Shown here: positions 1-11,038 of the stretch, one piece after another
Layout of the letters: every line of letters starts with the position of its first letter
Position numbering within the stretch: position 1 is the first letter of the stretch
Source: Nyssa sinensis
Lineage: Eukaryota > Streptophyta > Magnoliopsida > Cornales > Nyssaceae
Direction: 5' to 3'
Length of the DNA stretch: 64,000 nucleotides
Assembly (NCBI GenBank): GCA_008638375.1
Contig: CM018051.1
Span: 8,791,387 to 8,855,386 of the forward strand
Translations under genes and position numbers: made by a program
Notes under the pieces: model-generated
What the model was told of the DNA's origin: nothing
The model's database searches: none
What the model saw: the letters and a program-made list of their open reading frames with translations, nothing else

Positions 1-71
1 GAACTTTTGGTGATCTTGCCACATCAGGAGCATCCCCTGAAGTTCAGGACCCGTCATTTGGCAGGGGCTAG
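1..71 (+). CDS. Possible 3' terminal codons of an upstream gene (partial)
   Basis: Read from base 3, the window opens in frame and ends at a TAG at 69-71; the last residues would be DPSFGRG. A second frame starting at base 1 is also open, to a TAA at 94-96, so the frame is not certain. I do not recognise either peptide. An AATAAA at about 830 could be a poly(A) signal, but a 3' UTR of over 700 bases would be long. It is treated as a gene end only because it is open from the window edge and ends in a low-complexity polar tail. Confidence 0.25.
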   Translation, partial: TFGDLATSGASPEVQDPSFGRG

Positions 72-869
72 TTATTCAATGAAATCTGCAAAGTAAATAC
101 ATATATAAATAAATAATAAAAAACAAGACTGGCTTGATTTCATGATATTTAACTGTCAAATGTTTTTACTACGTTTAAAATATTCTCTTTTGGACATCAG
201 AACTTGTTAAAAAGGTGGTTCTCAACTACTTTGCACATTATGCAGGACTCATTAGTTGGTGGGTCTGCTTTTTGTTTTTGGTGCTGTTGTGGTTTTGTTG
301 CCTAGGAACTTGTTAAAATTTTGAAATGTTGTAGCAAGTTGATGGATGGTTAAAAGCTTAAGGGTAATAGTGGTTGGAACATTTCAGTTATCAGTATCAC
401 TTTTGAAACTTCAAGGTACATTGTGTACAGAATTTTAGCGAAGTGGGAATGGTTGAAAGCAATCAAATTTCACAAGAAAAAGAAAAGGGGGTTTGAAAGT
501 TTAAATTACCCATTTTATCTTGTGAGAGAAATCTCTTTAGTTAATATGAATATGATGAACACTAAATAATTCTCTTTCCTAGCAAAGACATGACAAAGAA
601 AGTTTATGGCATTGGAGGAAACACTGAAACACAAAGCAAATAGATCATTTGGCAGGGTGCTGATGTAATATGCTGTGGAACTTAAGCCCTCTCTTTAAGT
701 TGCTTCCGTTCATACCATGGTTTTAATATTTGATTAGTTTGCCTTTTGATTTGTAGCGTAATAGAATTTCACGTTTGTGATTCTTCTGGACCATATTCCC
801 TTAAGATGCCTGAAATGGATTTGAAACTTAATAAAAGAAATCCCTCCAAAATGTTGTCTGAAACCTAAT
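72..869. other. Non-coding: possible 3' UTR or intergenic
   Basis: AT-rich DNA without a convincing exon. A short open stretch around 205-305 is T-rich and reads as hydrophobic residues, but it lacks a matching splice phase. AATAAA occurs near 830. Confidence 0.4.
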
Positions 870-1097
870 ATATGTATATAGACACTTGCGCACACAACCT
901 AATTATAGTGAAATGAGATTACCCTAATTTAGATTAAAGGAAAAGAGAGAAGAAGAGAGAAAGTGTTATGATTAATAGTTCCCAGAATAATCTCCTCACT
1001 TAACTACAACCATATAACCCTCACATATATGTCAAAAATAAGGACAAAATATAATAATTCCCTTAATAACATAAGCCTACTATCTCAATACTCTTCC

Positions 1098-2760
1098 TCA
1101 AGTTGCCGCAAAGATATCCACCAAGCTCAGCTTGTCCAAGCATGAACTTAGCAAAGAAGAATCAACTGGTTTAGTGAAAAACATTTGCAAGTTGATTGTT
1201 GGAGCGAATCCCAATAGTTGAAATAATTCTAGCTTGAAACTTCTCACTAATAAAATAAACATCAACCTCAATATGTTTTGTGCGTTTATGATGAACAAAA
1301 TCTGAAGCAATGTTAATAGTAGTTTGGTTATCACAATAGAGAGGTATAGACCCAAGTTCTATGAGGAGGGACTTCAACCATAAAATTTCGCAAGCACCAT
1401 GAGCCATTGCATAATATTGAGTCTTAGCAGAAGAGCCAGAAGTAACAATCTATTTTTTACTTTTCCAAGAGACTAAATTATTCCCATAAAAGGTGCAAAG
1501 ACCAGAAGTAGAACATCTATCACTCAACAGCCCAACATAATCATCACTAAAGCTTGACATGGATGAATGATCACTGTCAGTATAAAATAACCCCAATCCT
1601 AGTCAGGTGTGGAGTTATAGGACAATGCATAAACTGACTAACAACATTGACTGCGAAAGTAAGATCATGCCTAGTATTTATCTAATAAACCAAACGCCTA
1701 CCAAGTGCTAATAAGCTGAAGGATCTTTGAGAGGCTCACCAATATTTGGATGTAGCTTAGGATAAGGATCCATTGGAAGCTGTGCTAGTCTACAGCCAAA
1801 CATGCTAGTATCTCGTAAAAAATTAAGGGTATACTTGCGTTGAGATAAGGAAATACCCCATTTGGAGCAGGTTACCTCAATCTCAAGAAAGTAGCGAAGA
1901 TGACCCAAATTCTTCATATAAAAAACATGACCAAACTCCTCCTTCACCTTAGCAATGAAGGCAAAATCATCTCCTATAATAATAATATCATCAACATTAA
2001 CTATAATAACTGTGCAAAGAACATCTTGGCTCCTGTGAATAAAGTATGTGCGATTTGAATGACAACGAGTGAACCCCGTATCTAGAACACCACCAAATGG
2101 CTGAAACCATGCTTTAGAAGATTGTTTAAGCCCATAAAGGGACTTAAGAAGTCTGTAAACCTTCCCAGAATACTCTCAGGCTAAAAATTAGGAGGTGACT
2201 TCATATAAATTTCTTCATCAAGATCACCATGAAGAAAAACATTTTTAACGTCCATCTGATAAAGAGGCCAATGATGGTGACCAGCAAGAGATAAGGATTC
2301 AAAAGTAGTAAGTTTAGCAACTGGAGCAAAGGTAGCAGGCAAATCAAGACCAGGAGTTTGAGTGAAAGCTTTAGGAACTAGTCGAGCCTTACAATATTCA
2401 ATGGTGTTATCCTTACGATATTTAATAGTGAATACCCATTTGCATCCTACAGGACGCTTACTAGGAGGAAGATCAACTAGAACCTACATATTTTTTTAAA
2501 GAACCTCCATTTCAGTAATCAGAATTGCAGACCACAAAGGATAACGAATGGCTTCATCCACTAACCGTGGAATGGTGACTGAGGATGTTAAACATAAATA
2601 ATTGCGATATTCTGGAGAGAGAACCTGATATGATAAAAACTAAGCAATAGGGTGAGCAGTGACACAACTTGTCAGAGTCAATGGTAGATAAAAGAGTAAG
2701 AACTGAAGGAGAGAAGTTACTTAAATTTGGGAAAGACATTGGCATATAGCTTAAAATAGG
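1098..2760 (-). pseudogene. copia reverse transcriptase and RNase H remnant
   Basis: The minus-strand reading frames resemble the copia RT/RNase H block: a motif VDDIIIIG, then the thumb-region pattern FxMKNLGxLxYFLxIE (here YMKNLGHLRYFLEIEV), and an RNase H segment with YCDNQTTINIA and KRTKHIEVD. Stops and frame changes separate these blocks, and the catalytic YVDD has become NVDD. It cannot be translated as one protein. No host role is suggested. Confidence 0.85.
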
Positions 2761-2800
2761 AGGCTTTGACTAGTGCAAATAAGTCAACAATTCATGACGT

Positions 2801-3442
2801 CAGGGATCAAAATATCGTTTCGATGTATAGTTTCGGTCTATCCGGAAACGGAAACGTTTCAGAAACGTTTCGGAAACATAATGGAAACGGAGAAAAAATT
2901 GGAAACATGTGGAAACATAACTTAAAATTTATTTATTTATACAAATAAGCCTATTTATTGAATATTTGTGCATATTTAAGGTATATACATCATATTCATG
3001 ATAAATGATACTAATTCATGATTAATGACATAATAGATATATACTATGTAATATTCACGAATTAGATAATTTGACACAAGTTGCATATAAAATAAAAATT
3101 AAAACAAATAACGATTTAAACCTATTATAATTAGTAACTTAGTATTAAAATAGTTGTTTCTCTACACTTTATTTTCCCTACTACTTTTCTATTATTTTAG
3201 GAAAAATAATAGAAATATATCTTCTTGTAATTTTGAGTCTTAATCTTTAAAAAATAAATGGATATTATTTTTTACCAACTTCTAGAATTATTGTTGATAT
3301 AAAAGAAATGTTTCCTCTGATTCGGTATGTTTCCATGGAAACATGTGAATTTCGATATTCTACTAGTGTTTCGTTTCGGTTCCCTGAGAAACGGAAACGT
3401 TTTGGCCGTTTCGATGGAAAAGAAACGAAACTTTGATCCTTG
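2801..3442. mobile_element. hAT-type non-autonomous element (MITE) with 8-bp target duplication CATGACGT
   Basis: The 642-bp insert is flanked by identical CATGACGT copies at 2793-2800 and 3443-3450. Its ends read CAGGGATCAAA and, inverted on the other strand, CAAGGATCAAA: terminal inverted repeats of the hAT type. Clusters of GGAAACG and CGTTTC-type motifs next to both ends are typical subterminal repeats. There is no transposase. It lies between the integrase and RT parts of the copia relic, so it inserted after that element. Confidence 0.88.
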
Positions 3443-3499
3443 CATGACGTACAGGAGGATGACCAGGATCACTATGAATAGATGGAGATGAAGAGGAAG

Positions 3500-4141
3500 T
3501 CACTGGAAGATGTATTGGCATGACCAAGGAAGGAGCCTAAAAAACCTGCACATTATTAGAAGAAGAAAAATAGGGAACATTGTCAAGAGAGGTAAACACC
3601 TTGCGAGAGATAGGATCACAACACCGATAACCCTTAGACATAGTAGAATATCCCAAGAAGATACATCTGATGGTCTTATCATGGCATCCAATATGGCTCG
3701 TTGAGCATGACGATCTTGAACAAAACAAGTACAACCATTTTTTTTTTTTGGTTCAATAAGAAATAAAGTAGTCTTAGGTTTCAAGAGACTTAATGGAATT
3801 TTACCATAAAGAGAATGAGTTGGCATTCGATTAATCAGATAGTTTTCCATAAGAGCAACCATACTCCAAAAAAGCTTAGGAACATTCATACCCCGAGGTA
3901 GACAACGAGTGATATTCATGAGTTGCCTATTCTTACGCTCTGCCACACTATTCTGTTTCAGAGTATAAGAACAAGTGAGTTGTTGTAAAAGGCTGTGTGG
4001 CTCTATTTTTTGTTGAAAAGCACTAGAAATATTCGCTCCCCCATTATCACATCTTACAACTTCAACAATTATATTAAATTGAGTTTTAATCATTTTAACA
4101 AAATTAACAAAAGTGGGAAGAACTTCATTGCGAGCTTTCAA
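3500..4141 (-). pseudogene. copia integrase remnant
   Basis: A 213-codon open minus-strand frame resembles the retroviral-type integrase core of copia elements. It has RCDNGGA around one catalytic Asp and NSVAERKNRQLMNITR around the catalytic Glu, followed by the usual FWSMVALMENYLINRMPT stretch. The C-terminal third of the frame turns hydrophobic and no longer matches, which indicates a frameshift. It belongs to the copia element at 870-4350. Confidence 0.85.
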
Positions 4142-4350
4142 CGAATAGAGCTAAGTGCATCGTGAGTGATCGTCAATAAATGTGATACAATACCGATATC
4201 TGTCAAAACATGAAACAGGGAACAACCCCAAACATTTGCTTGTATAAATCAAATGAATTAGGAGAATGATGCATACGAGAGATATAAGAAGAACGAGTAT
4301 GTTTAGAAAGCTCGCAAATAAGACATTGAAAATAACAGAGGAGAAAAGAT

Positions 4351-6389
4351 GGGGGTTGGCACTTACATATATAATATTGGGGAAATATCAGTTAAGTTAA
4401 ACTCCCACAAGCTATTTACAAGTAAGGATTGAAGGTAATGCGTTAAAAAGATATTTATAAATGTTAAAAAAAATTATACATAAGGTAATTTTTGATCACT
4501 AGACCGAAGCCCCACTGCCACATAAATCATCTCCCTCTCTCTCTTACAAGGCTCCTCACTCTCTCTGGCCACCGCACCTCTCTCTCACTCAAAAACCACC
4601 ACCGTCACCTTGTCGACAAGCTTCACTGCAACACCTCTGGCCACCGCCACAACCCTCATCTCACGGTCCTTCTCTCTCAGTCCATTGTGCACCACCATCT
4701 CCACCGCGCTCCCAGCCAACGATGCCCATCAACCACCATCGCCAGCCACCACTTGGCTCATTTGTTCAGATGTCAATTGACTATCTTCTGCAACTAACGA
4801 CAGATCCGGGTTAGACAGTCACTATGCTTTGGTAGTTTTTGTTGGTGCACCACTACGGCATGAAAGCTTGTTCAGCCCATGGGAGGAGAGACAAAGAGAT
4901 GTGAAGTGTTTTAATGGTTATTTAAATTGTAAAGGAAGGCAAGACCAAGATTGAAGAGGGGAGAGGAAGAGAAAATGTATTCAATATCTCTGTTGGTTCA
5001 TTATGCAAAATTATTTGTTCAAAATGTAATATATTTTATTTTCCATGTATTGTCATTTTGTTCAATGGGACTGTCTTCATCCCAAACAGTCTCATTTTGA
5101 AAAAAATGGCAGTACATGGGGAATAAAACAGTGGTGCATTTTTATTCAATTAGTGATGCAATTTTGTGCAAATAGTGATACCTTTGCCATTATTTTATAC
5201 AAATAGTCTCATTTTAAATTGGTTGCGGTGGCTGCGTCTGATGGAGAGTGATAGAGGGGAGGGGGGATGCTGTTTTTAAACAATAGTGCAGGGTGGTTGG
5301 TGTTGAGTGGCGGCGGCGCTGTTGGTGATTTCCAGTGGTGTGCCCGGTGGCGTGGATTGTTGATGACGGTGGAATGGTGGCCATGGAGCGGCAGCGGCTT
5401 TGGCACCATGGCTGTTCATGGTGAAGGTGAGCTGTGGTGTGGTGGTTTTGATGGTTGACAGTGGACTATGGTAGTGAAGGGGATGGTCCCGTGGTGGATG
5501 TTTAGAGAGAGGAGCTCTCCAGTTGAAGCATGGGTGGCCTTTTGGTTTTCAGAGGGAAATAAATGATAGAGAGAGGGAGGGCTTTGTTTTGTTTTTAAAG
5601 TAAGAGATTTTGTGAGTTGGTGAGATTATGTGACATGGCATCCAATTGGAAGGGAGAAATTGTCTTTTCCTCAGTTACCTGAAGTATAATTTATTCTACC
5701 CTGCTTGAAATTTCCCTCTGTCCGCTATACTTAAAGTGAGATTTTGGGAAACTTAGATACCCGGTTGTAATTTGGGCTCCAGAGTATACTTGTTTAATTT
5801 TCCCTGTATTATTTTGTGTTCAATTTATTGAAATGATGTTCCTACTATCAACTTTATTCCTACCATCTCCCAAAGCCTTCATTCTCCGTCTAATTAACTT
5901 CCATGCTTCTATAGCATGTTACTAACACATTTATTTACGTTTTCACTCACATCCCCAGGTCAGACCATCAAGTGGTTCCCATTGATATGGTCAAATTATC
6001 GAAATTTAGAAATTTCTCAGTATGTAAGTTAAAATCCTATAACACATCAAATTCACTGAACTTAGCACATTAATCAATGATAATTGATACATTAACACAT
6101 AATTATCAATTATTAATTTAATTTAATTAGCCAGTATTTTCTCGAACACTACAGTATGGTGGTACTCTTATCGGTGTAAGGTCTGTTTAGATCTTTTTTC
6201 GGTACAAAAGGAATATGGAGGGACAAGCTACAGTAATCAGTTTGTGCTTGCGACACTTTGGTGACGTTTTTGATATATATCAGATTGTTTTATTTGCTGT
6301 CTTGTAATGATTCTCCAGTTTTAACTAAACTAAACAAACTTTTTGTTTCCCCTTCATTTCTTTAACCTTTTCGCCTTGTCTGTTTGCAG
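4351..6389. other. Non-coding region with C-rich and G-rich patches
   Basis: No gene is supported. 4510-4760 is rich in CCACC/CTCTCT and 5215-5530 is rich in GGTGG/GGCGG on the same strand. The two could be the arms of an old inverted-repeat insertion, but I could not align them. The open frames in both patches are low in complexity (His/Pro/Ser-rich or Gly/Trp-rich) and are not protein-like. If the NEMP gene at 6390 is intact, its missing 5' exons should lie upstream; none could be recognised here. Confidence 0.4.
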
Positions 6390-8510
6390 GTGTCTATGAT
6401 TGTATTAGTCCTAATCATCCTTGCAGGAGCTGGTCTAGGGTACTGGATGGTTCGGAAATTTGTTATTTCAGAAGATGGAACTGTGGATGTTGGCATAGCT
6501 CAATTTGTGAAATGGGCAATGCGCATCATTGCAGCCACATTTATTTTCCAGGTGGTTTTTTTGGTTGTTGTTGTTATGTTAGCCATATTCCTCACTGAGG
6601 AAGCTGTTTGAATTTCTTTTATTTGTGTAAATATTGATTTTCAAGCAATTGGTTTAGCATTTTTACCAATTTTGTTTATATTAAATATTGTGTTTCTTCT
6701 AAATTTCTGTTTTAATTCTTCTCAGAGCACTCTTGATACTTATTTGGCATTGGCGGCATTGGTTTCATGTTTGGCAATTTGCTTTCTTATTACTTCTTCA
6801 TTGTGGCATGGTCTAGCGTAAGTTCCATAAAGCCTTTCTTCCCTGCTTTTCTCCTTGCTTCATGCTAGAAGACCGATTATTTTATCAAATAGTTTTCATG
6901 TGGTTGTACCTTCTGTCAGTTTGTTTAATCTATGACATCTAAACCAATGATCGATCTTTTTGGTTATTGTGTCATCTAAGACCATTGATTTGGATAGTCA
7001 AAATGGATGGCTTGTGAAAAGTGTGAAAAGTTGATTCAAAGGACAAATGGTCATGACAAGGGTGGTTTGGATGTTTAGTGGGAATATAATGATTCCATTT
7101 TTTCTTTCCCAAGACATTTGGATGCACAGACCTTTGTTCCTTTATTTATTTATTTTTGCTCTACAACACACAACTTTTGATAAGGGAAACAAATAGACTC
7201 ATTCCAATGGTAGATAAACAGAATGGTGTGCCCTGTTGTCCTGTCTATAGCTGTGAACTATGGATCATTTACTGGTTTTCGGGGTAGTCTGTACAGTTGG
7301 TAGATGATAGATCAGGCTTTCAAATTTTGCCGTTGACTTGGCATTACTGTCATATAACTTTATTACTATGATTCTATGTAGGGACCTGTCATTTTCTGGG
7401 GATGGGAGTTCTTGGGCACGGGGTGGGGACTGGGCAGCTGCAAAACACAACCGTGCCGAATTCTTTAGCAGGTCAAGGAATATGGGTACTCAAAGAAAAT
7501 TGTGGAATGGCCCAAGAAATTCATTTGCTTATTCTGAGACTCCTGTTAAAGGTAAGAAATTTTGCTTTGCCCTGCTCATTCTTGCTTTTCTCTTTACATT
7601 CATGTTGACATCGATTCAAAGTACATCAAAGTGGATGCATATAAGATTTTCATTTCAGCTATGAAAAAATTTATCCGGAGACATCTTCATGGTTTCAACC
7701 ATTTGTTGTCTAATAATTATTAATATTTTAAAATTCAGGTGTTCTTTGGAAATATAGTCTATAAAGAAGCTGTATTTAAGAATTTATATTATATTTGGAC
7801 TTTGATCATCATCATTTGAAATGATGTACAAGAGTAAAGAAGATTACCTACTTGTACACAATTCGAAGCCGATAGGCATTCTTAATTAGTTCCAGGATAA
7901 CTTTATTTTCAGGTTGGTTCACAAATAATCACTTTCTTTTAATGAAGGTTTGTATTACTTGAATTTGACTACTATGAAGTTTTATCAGGCATTAAAATCG
8001 AAACAAGAAATCTGGAAGAGAGAAATTGCTATTTGTTTGGAAGCCATGTTGTAGAGGAGGATTTTACCCAGATGCTTTTATCCCAAAAGTTTCCATAATG
8101 TAACTGTACCAAACACAAATTGCAAGGTTTTGCAATTTGCCACTTGATTCCTACCATCCATTTGATGTGTGATTCACTAGTTTTTGGCTGTTGCAGGTTT
8201 GATATCGCCTTCCAGTGGTAGAGGAACAACAAATCAGCGGGATTACTATTCGACCTTCCACAAGACTCCTAAACGAAAGAAGTTCTCAAAGAAAGAGTAT
8301 GAGGAATTCACACAAGAATCGACCCGGCAAGCTGTGGCTGAGTTGGCATCTTCTCCAGATTTCACTGATTGGATCATCAAGCATGCTGACAGGATACAAC
8401 TCCTTCCCGATGACAGTTCAGAAGAAACAGTTGGAAGTGGGTCAGATTCCACAGACGAGAATGCTGCTGAGAGTGGAAACCGCCTTGGGTTATTCAAGTG
8501 GCGTCCATGA
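6390..8510 (+). CDS. PNET2: NEMP/DUF2215-family nuclear envelope membrane protein, C-terminal exons (PNET2-like)
   Basis: Four exons join in phase: 6390-6551, 6726-6817, 7382-7551 and 8197-8510 (stop TGA). All introns are GT-AG. The first two exons encode hydrophobic membrane segments (MIVLVLIILAGAGLGYWMV, then ALAALVSCLAICFLITSS). Between them is a charged loop with RKFVISEDGTVDVGIAQFV and KWAMRI, the layout of the DUF2215/NEMP family. The last exon gives a polar tail with YYSTFHKTPKRKKFSKKEYE and SSPDFTDWIIKHADRIQLLP, a conserved plant C-terminus expected to face the nucleoplasm. Animal NEMP and Arabidopsis PNET2 proteins are inner nuclear membrane proteins linked to lamina and chromatin organisation. 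The signal peptide, lumenal domain and first membrane segments are absent, so this is either the 3' part of a gene with distant exons or a truncated copy. Family call fairly sure; intactness unknown. Confidence 0.75.
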
Positions 8511-9410
8511 GAATCGATTATGCCAATTAGGATGTGCATCCTATGATAAGTTAACATGTTACATTCGGGTGAGAAATACTGAAATGAAGTAGAGGTTTAG
8601 AAATAGTGTTGTCATATTTTTTCTAATTTCTCTCTCATCGCTCTATTGAGCAACTTTAGGCCTCGTGGCCATTTTGTAAAGCTTAGGTGATCGTGTTACA
8701 GTTCTAGCTCTCCTTTTACACTTCCTGTTAGCGAAGTACTTTCTCTACTTGTTCATAGGCTCTCTATATTGTTCACAAGCAAAACTAACTTCTTCCCAAC
8801 ATTTACCTGTTGTATCATTAGTGCATTTTAACATTTTTTTTAAAAAGAAAATTAATGTGCCAAATGCCGAAGCTAGTTTTGTAGTGAAATATTTCTGGTG
8901 CAATTTAGCCTGAGAAATTGGAGCAGGGATGCTGAGAAGGGTGAAAGCTCTGCACTGCCCAATTCATAAGAAATCCAGAGATTAAATTCATTGAAATTGC
9001 TGGGCGCGTTTTAAAGCGGCCTCTGAGCGTTACATTTCAGCTCTCTATTTCCAGTTTGAACAAAGTTATTTTTGGAACCTCAGTGTCAGTATATAGCTGA
9101 ATCAATTAGTAGAACATAGAATTAACATATCCCTGTTGCAAGTGAACTTTTCATAGATTGCCTGCCAGAGTTATTATGCCATTGATAACAGCCATAATGA
9201 AGAAGAACGAAAGAGAAACAAAAATAATAATAAATTTTTTTAAAAATGGATTTAATAAATTGATGTGTATGCTTGAATTTACGGTTCCTCCGTGTTGTTG
9301 GAAAGTGATAAAGTTAAAAAGAGGACATGTTTGAGAGAGGAGGTCTCCTTATAAAGAAGAGTATTAGCCTATATAAGGAAACTAGGCTAAAGAATATTTT
9401 ATGAATATTT
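8511..9410. other. 3' UTR of the NEMP-like gene and intergenic DNA
   Basis: AT-rich sequence after the stop codon. No further exon or clear repeat was found. The transcript end cannot be placed with confidence. Confidence 0.4.
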
Positions 9411-9419
9411 ACAGGAATA

Positions 9420-9690
9420 TGTTATAATATCTGAGAGATCAACTTGAGTTTAAAAATAAGATCACACAAACGTCTTGAAGGGTGAGACTCGATGAAAATG
9501 TTTGCAAGTTTGGTGCATTCACGAGGCTTAAGTAAACTACTGTGAGAGTGGAGATTCCTAAAGAAGGTGTCGATAGACAAATTGACAATCAATTCTTATA
9601 TGTTTTGTTTGTTCATGAAACACTTCATTATGCACAATTTGACTGGTGCTCTTACTATCGCAATAGACAAAAGTGGCGATGGAGAGAGAA
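9420..9690 (-). pseudogene. copia RNase H fragment
   Basis: On the minus strand, about 9680-9590 reads VYCDSKSTSQIVHNEVFHEQ followed by TKHIRI, the diagnostic RNase H core of copia elements. About 9590-9425 continues, after a frame change, with TKLANIFIES and FKLKLI, matching the usual 'QLADIFTK' and 'LG' tail that ends copia polyproteins. Only this tip of the element is left. Confidence 0.8.
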
Positions 9691-10640
9691 AAATCCGAAG
9701 ACGAGATAGAGGATCCTTATATTGACACCCCTTGTGTTCAATTTTATATTCAAAAAAATAACAAAGCCTGGGGTTCAAGCTTGGTGCATTCATGAGGCTG
9801 AAGTAAGACAAAATAGGTAGAACAAGACACACGAAGATATGGACAAGAAGGCGAAGAGCCAAATAAACACTCATAAGGAGTCTGATTGTCTAGAACTGGT
9901 GATGGTATATGATTTATAGTATAAATTACTATAAGAAAGACCTAGCTTATGACCTTATTTATAGGCTGTAGATCTCCTAAGTTGAGTAGGATTAAGAGTC
10001 GTGAAGATAGTGGTTTAAAAATATCTTGAAGATAGTAGTTGTCATATTGAACTTTGTTTTCTTATTTGAGGTCGGTAAGATATGGAAGACGATGCTAGAC
10101 TTTAGACCATATACCTTTAAACCCTCTATACCTGTTTGATCTAGATAAAACATTCTTTCTTGATCTATACCTCAACGAGTTCTGTATAGACACGTGTTAT
10201 GTTTTAAATATGTTTGTCACTTTTTGGCATATCAACTACCGCCCCATCAATAATTTCGGACAAACATGAGTTGTCATATATACTAAAGTTACTCTTTTCT
10301 CTTTTAAACCCAACATGTTGTATATTTGATAACTTATGATTATGTCCGGACTTAACTCTTCTCCATCATCTCCTCTCAAATTTCCTTAAGGTAATTTAAT
10401 TATTTTTTAACAATTATATGATGTGACATGCATATATGAATATATTAAAAAAAATTAAAAAATATAATAATTTTTCGAGAAAAGCCACCATAGTAGGCTC
10501 ACCATAATAGATGTATGATTGATGCTACTAGTAGATGCTGGATATCTACAGATAGTCCCACAAAAAAGGAAACAAACAAGTGCATTATTGCGATATGTAT
10601 CTATCTATCACAATGAGCTCCTTCAGCATTATTGCATTTA
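9691..10640. other. Non-coding, probably decayed repeat DNA
   Basis: No gene. A segment near 9775-9800 (GGTGCATTCATGAGGCTGAA) repeats one at 9499-9518 (GGTGCATTCACGAGGCTTAA), so part of this stretch may derive from the same or a sister copia copy. The remainder is AT-rich. Confidence 0.35.
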
Positions 10641-10699
10641 AATCTACATTTATAGCATGCATACAATCTCGTCAGAATTATTCAGCTGCCAACTCATCC

Positions 10700-11038
10700 A
10701 CTGCGAAGTCAGAGTATGGGTCTCTCTTTGAATTGAATCATTGGGCTTAGCTCTCACCCCTCTTGTCTTCGGACGACAGGCGGGAATAGCGGGTAATGAG
10801 GTAGTATTCTTATTTGTACCGTTCTTTCCCTGCACGCAACTAACACTAGTCCTTTGCTATCCAGCCCACTCTTCAAAGACTTTTCTCTGGTTTTCTTTGC
10901 CCCGCTTCCCTCTCTTGAAATTTTCTCGGAAACTTGAAAAGGGAAGCGGGCAGATGGGTTTCTCTTTAAATCAGTCATAAACCAGACCATTTGTTTTGTT
11001 GAGTGCCATAAAAAAGGGAAAAGAAAGCCGAGTGTTAT
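10700..11038 (+). promoter_or_regulatory. Putative 5' region of CAT copy 1
   Basis: This stretch is locally richer in GC and pyrimidines (for example CCCCGCTTCCCTCTCTTGAA at about 10900) than the flanking DNA. It sits directly before the proposed ATG of CAT copy 1. A similar CCCGCTTCCCTCTTCCC stretch precedes CAT copy 2 near 30275, suggesting a shared leader or promoter element kept since duplication. No TATA box was assigned. Confidence 0.3.

Larger units (their letters stand above)
870..4350 (-). mobile_element. Decayed Ty1/copia retrotransposon, interrupted by a hAT-type element
   Basis: Read on the minus strand the order is integrase (4141-3500), reverse transcriptase (about 2560-1700) and RNase H (1407-1098), the Ty1/copia order. 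The reading frame is broken many times. The reverse transcriptase active site reads VDDIIIIG near 1965-2000. A purine-rich tract with TTGAGGAAGAG on the minus strand at about 1092-1105 is a candidate polypurine tract, so a 3' LTR probably lies at about 870-1091; this is weakly supported. Gag and the 5' LTR are not seen, so the copy is 5' truncated near 4350. A 642-bp DNA transposon sits inside it at 2801-3442. Confidence 0.85.

Noticed and set aside
4492..4797. A 101-codon open frame rich in His, Ser and Leu
   Set aside because: It comes from C-rich simple sequence, has no splice context or known fold, and lies next to a decayed transposon.
5209..5458. Overlapping Gly/Trp-rich and Pro/His-rich open frames on both strands
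   Set aside because: Both are products of GGTGG/CCACC repeats. Open frames on both strands of such DNA are expected by chance.
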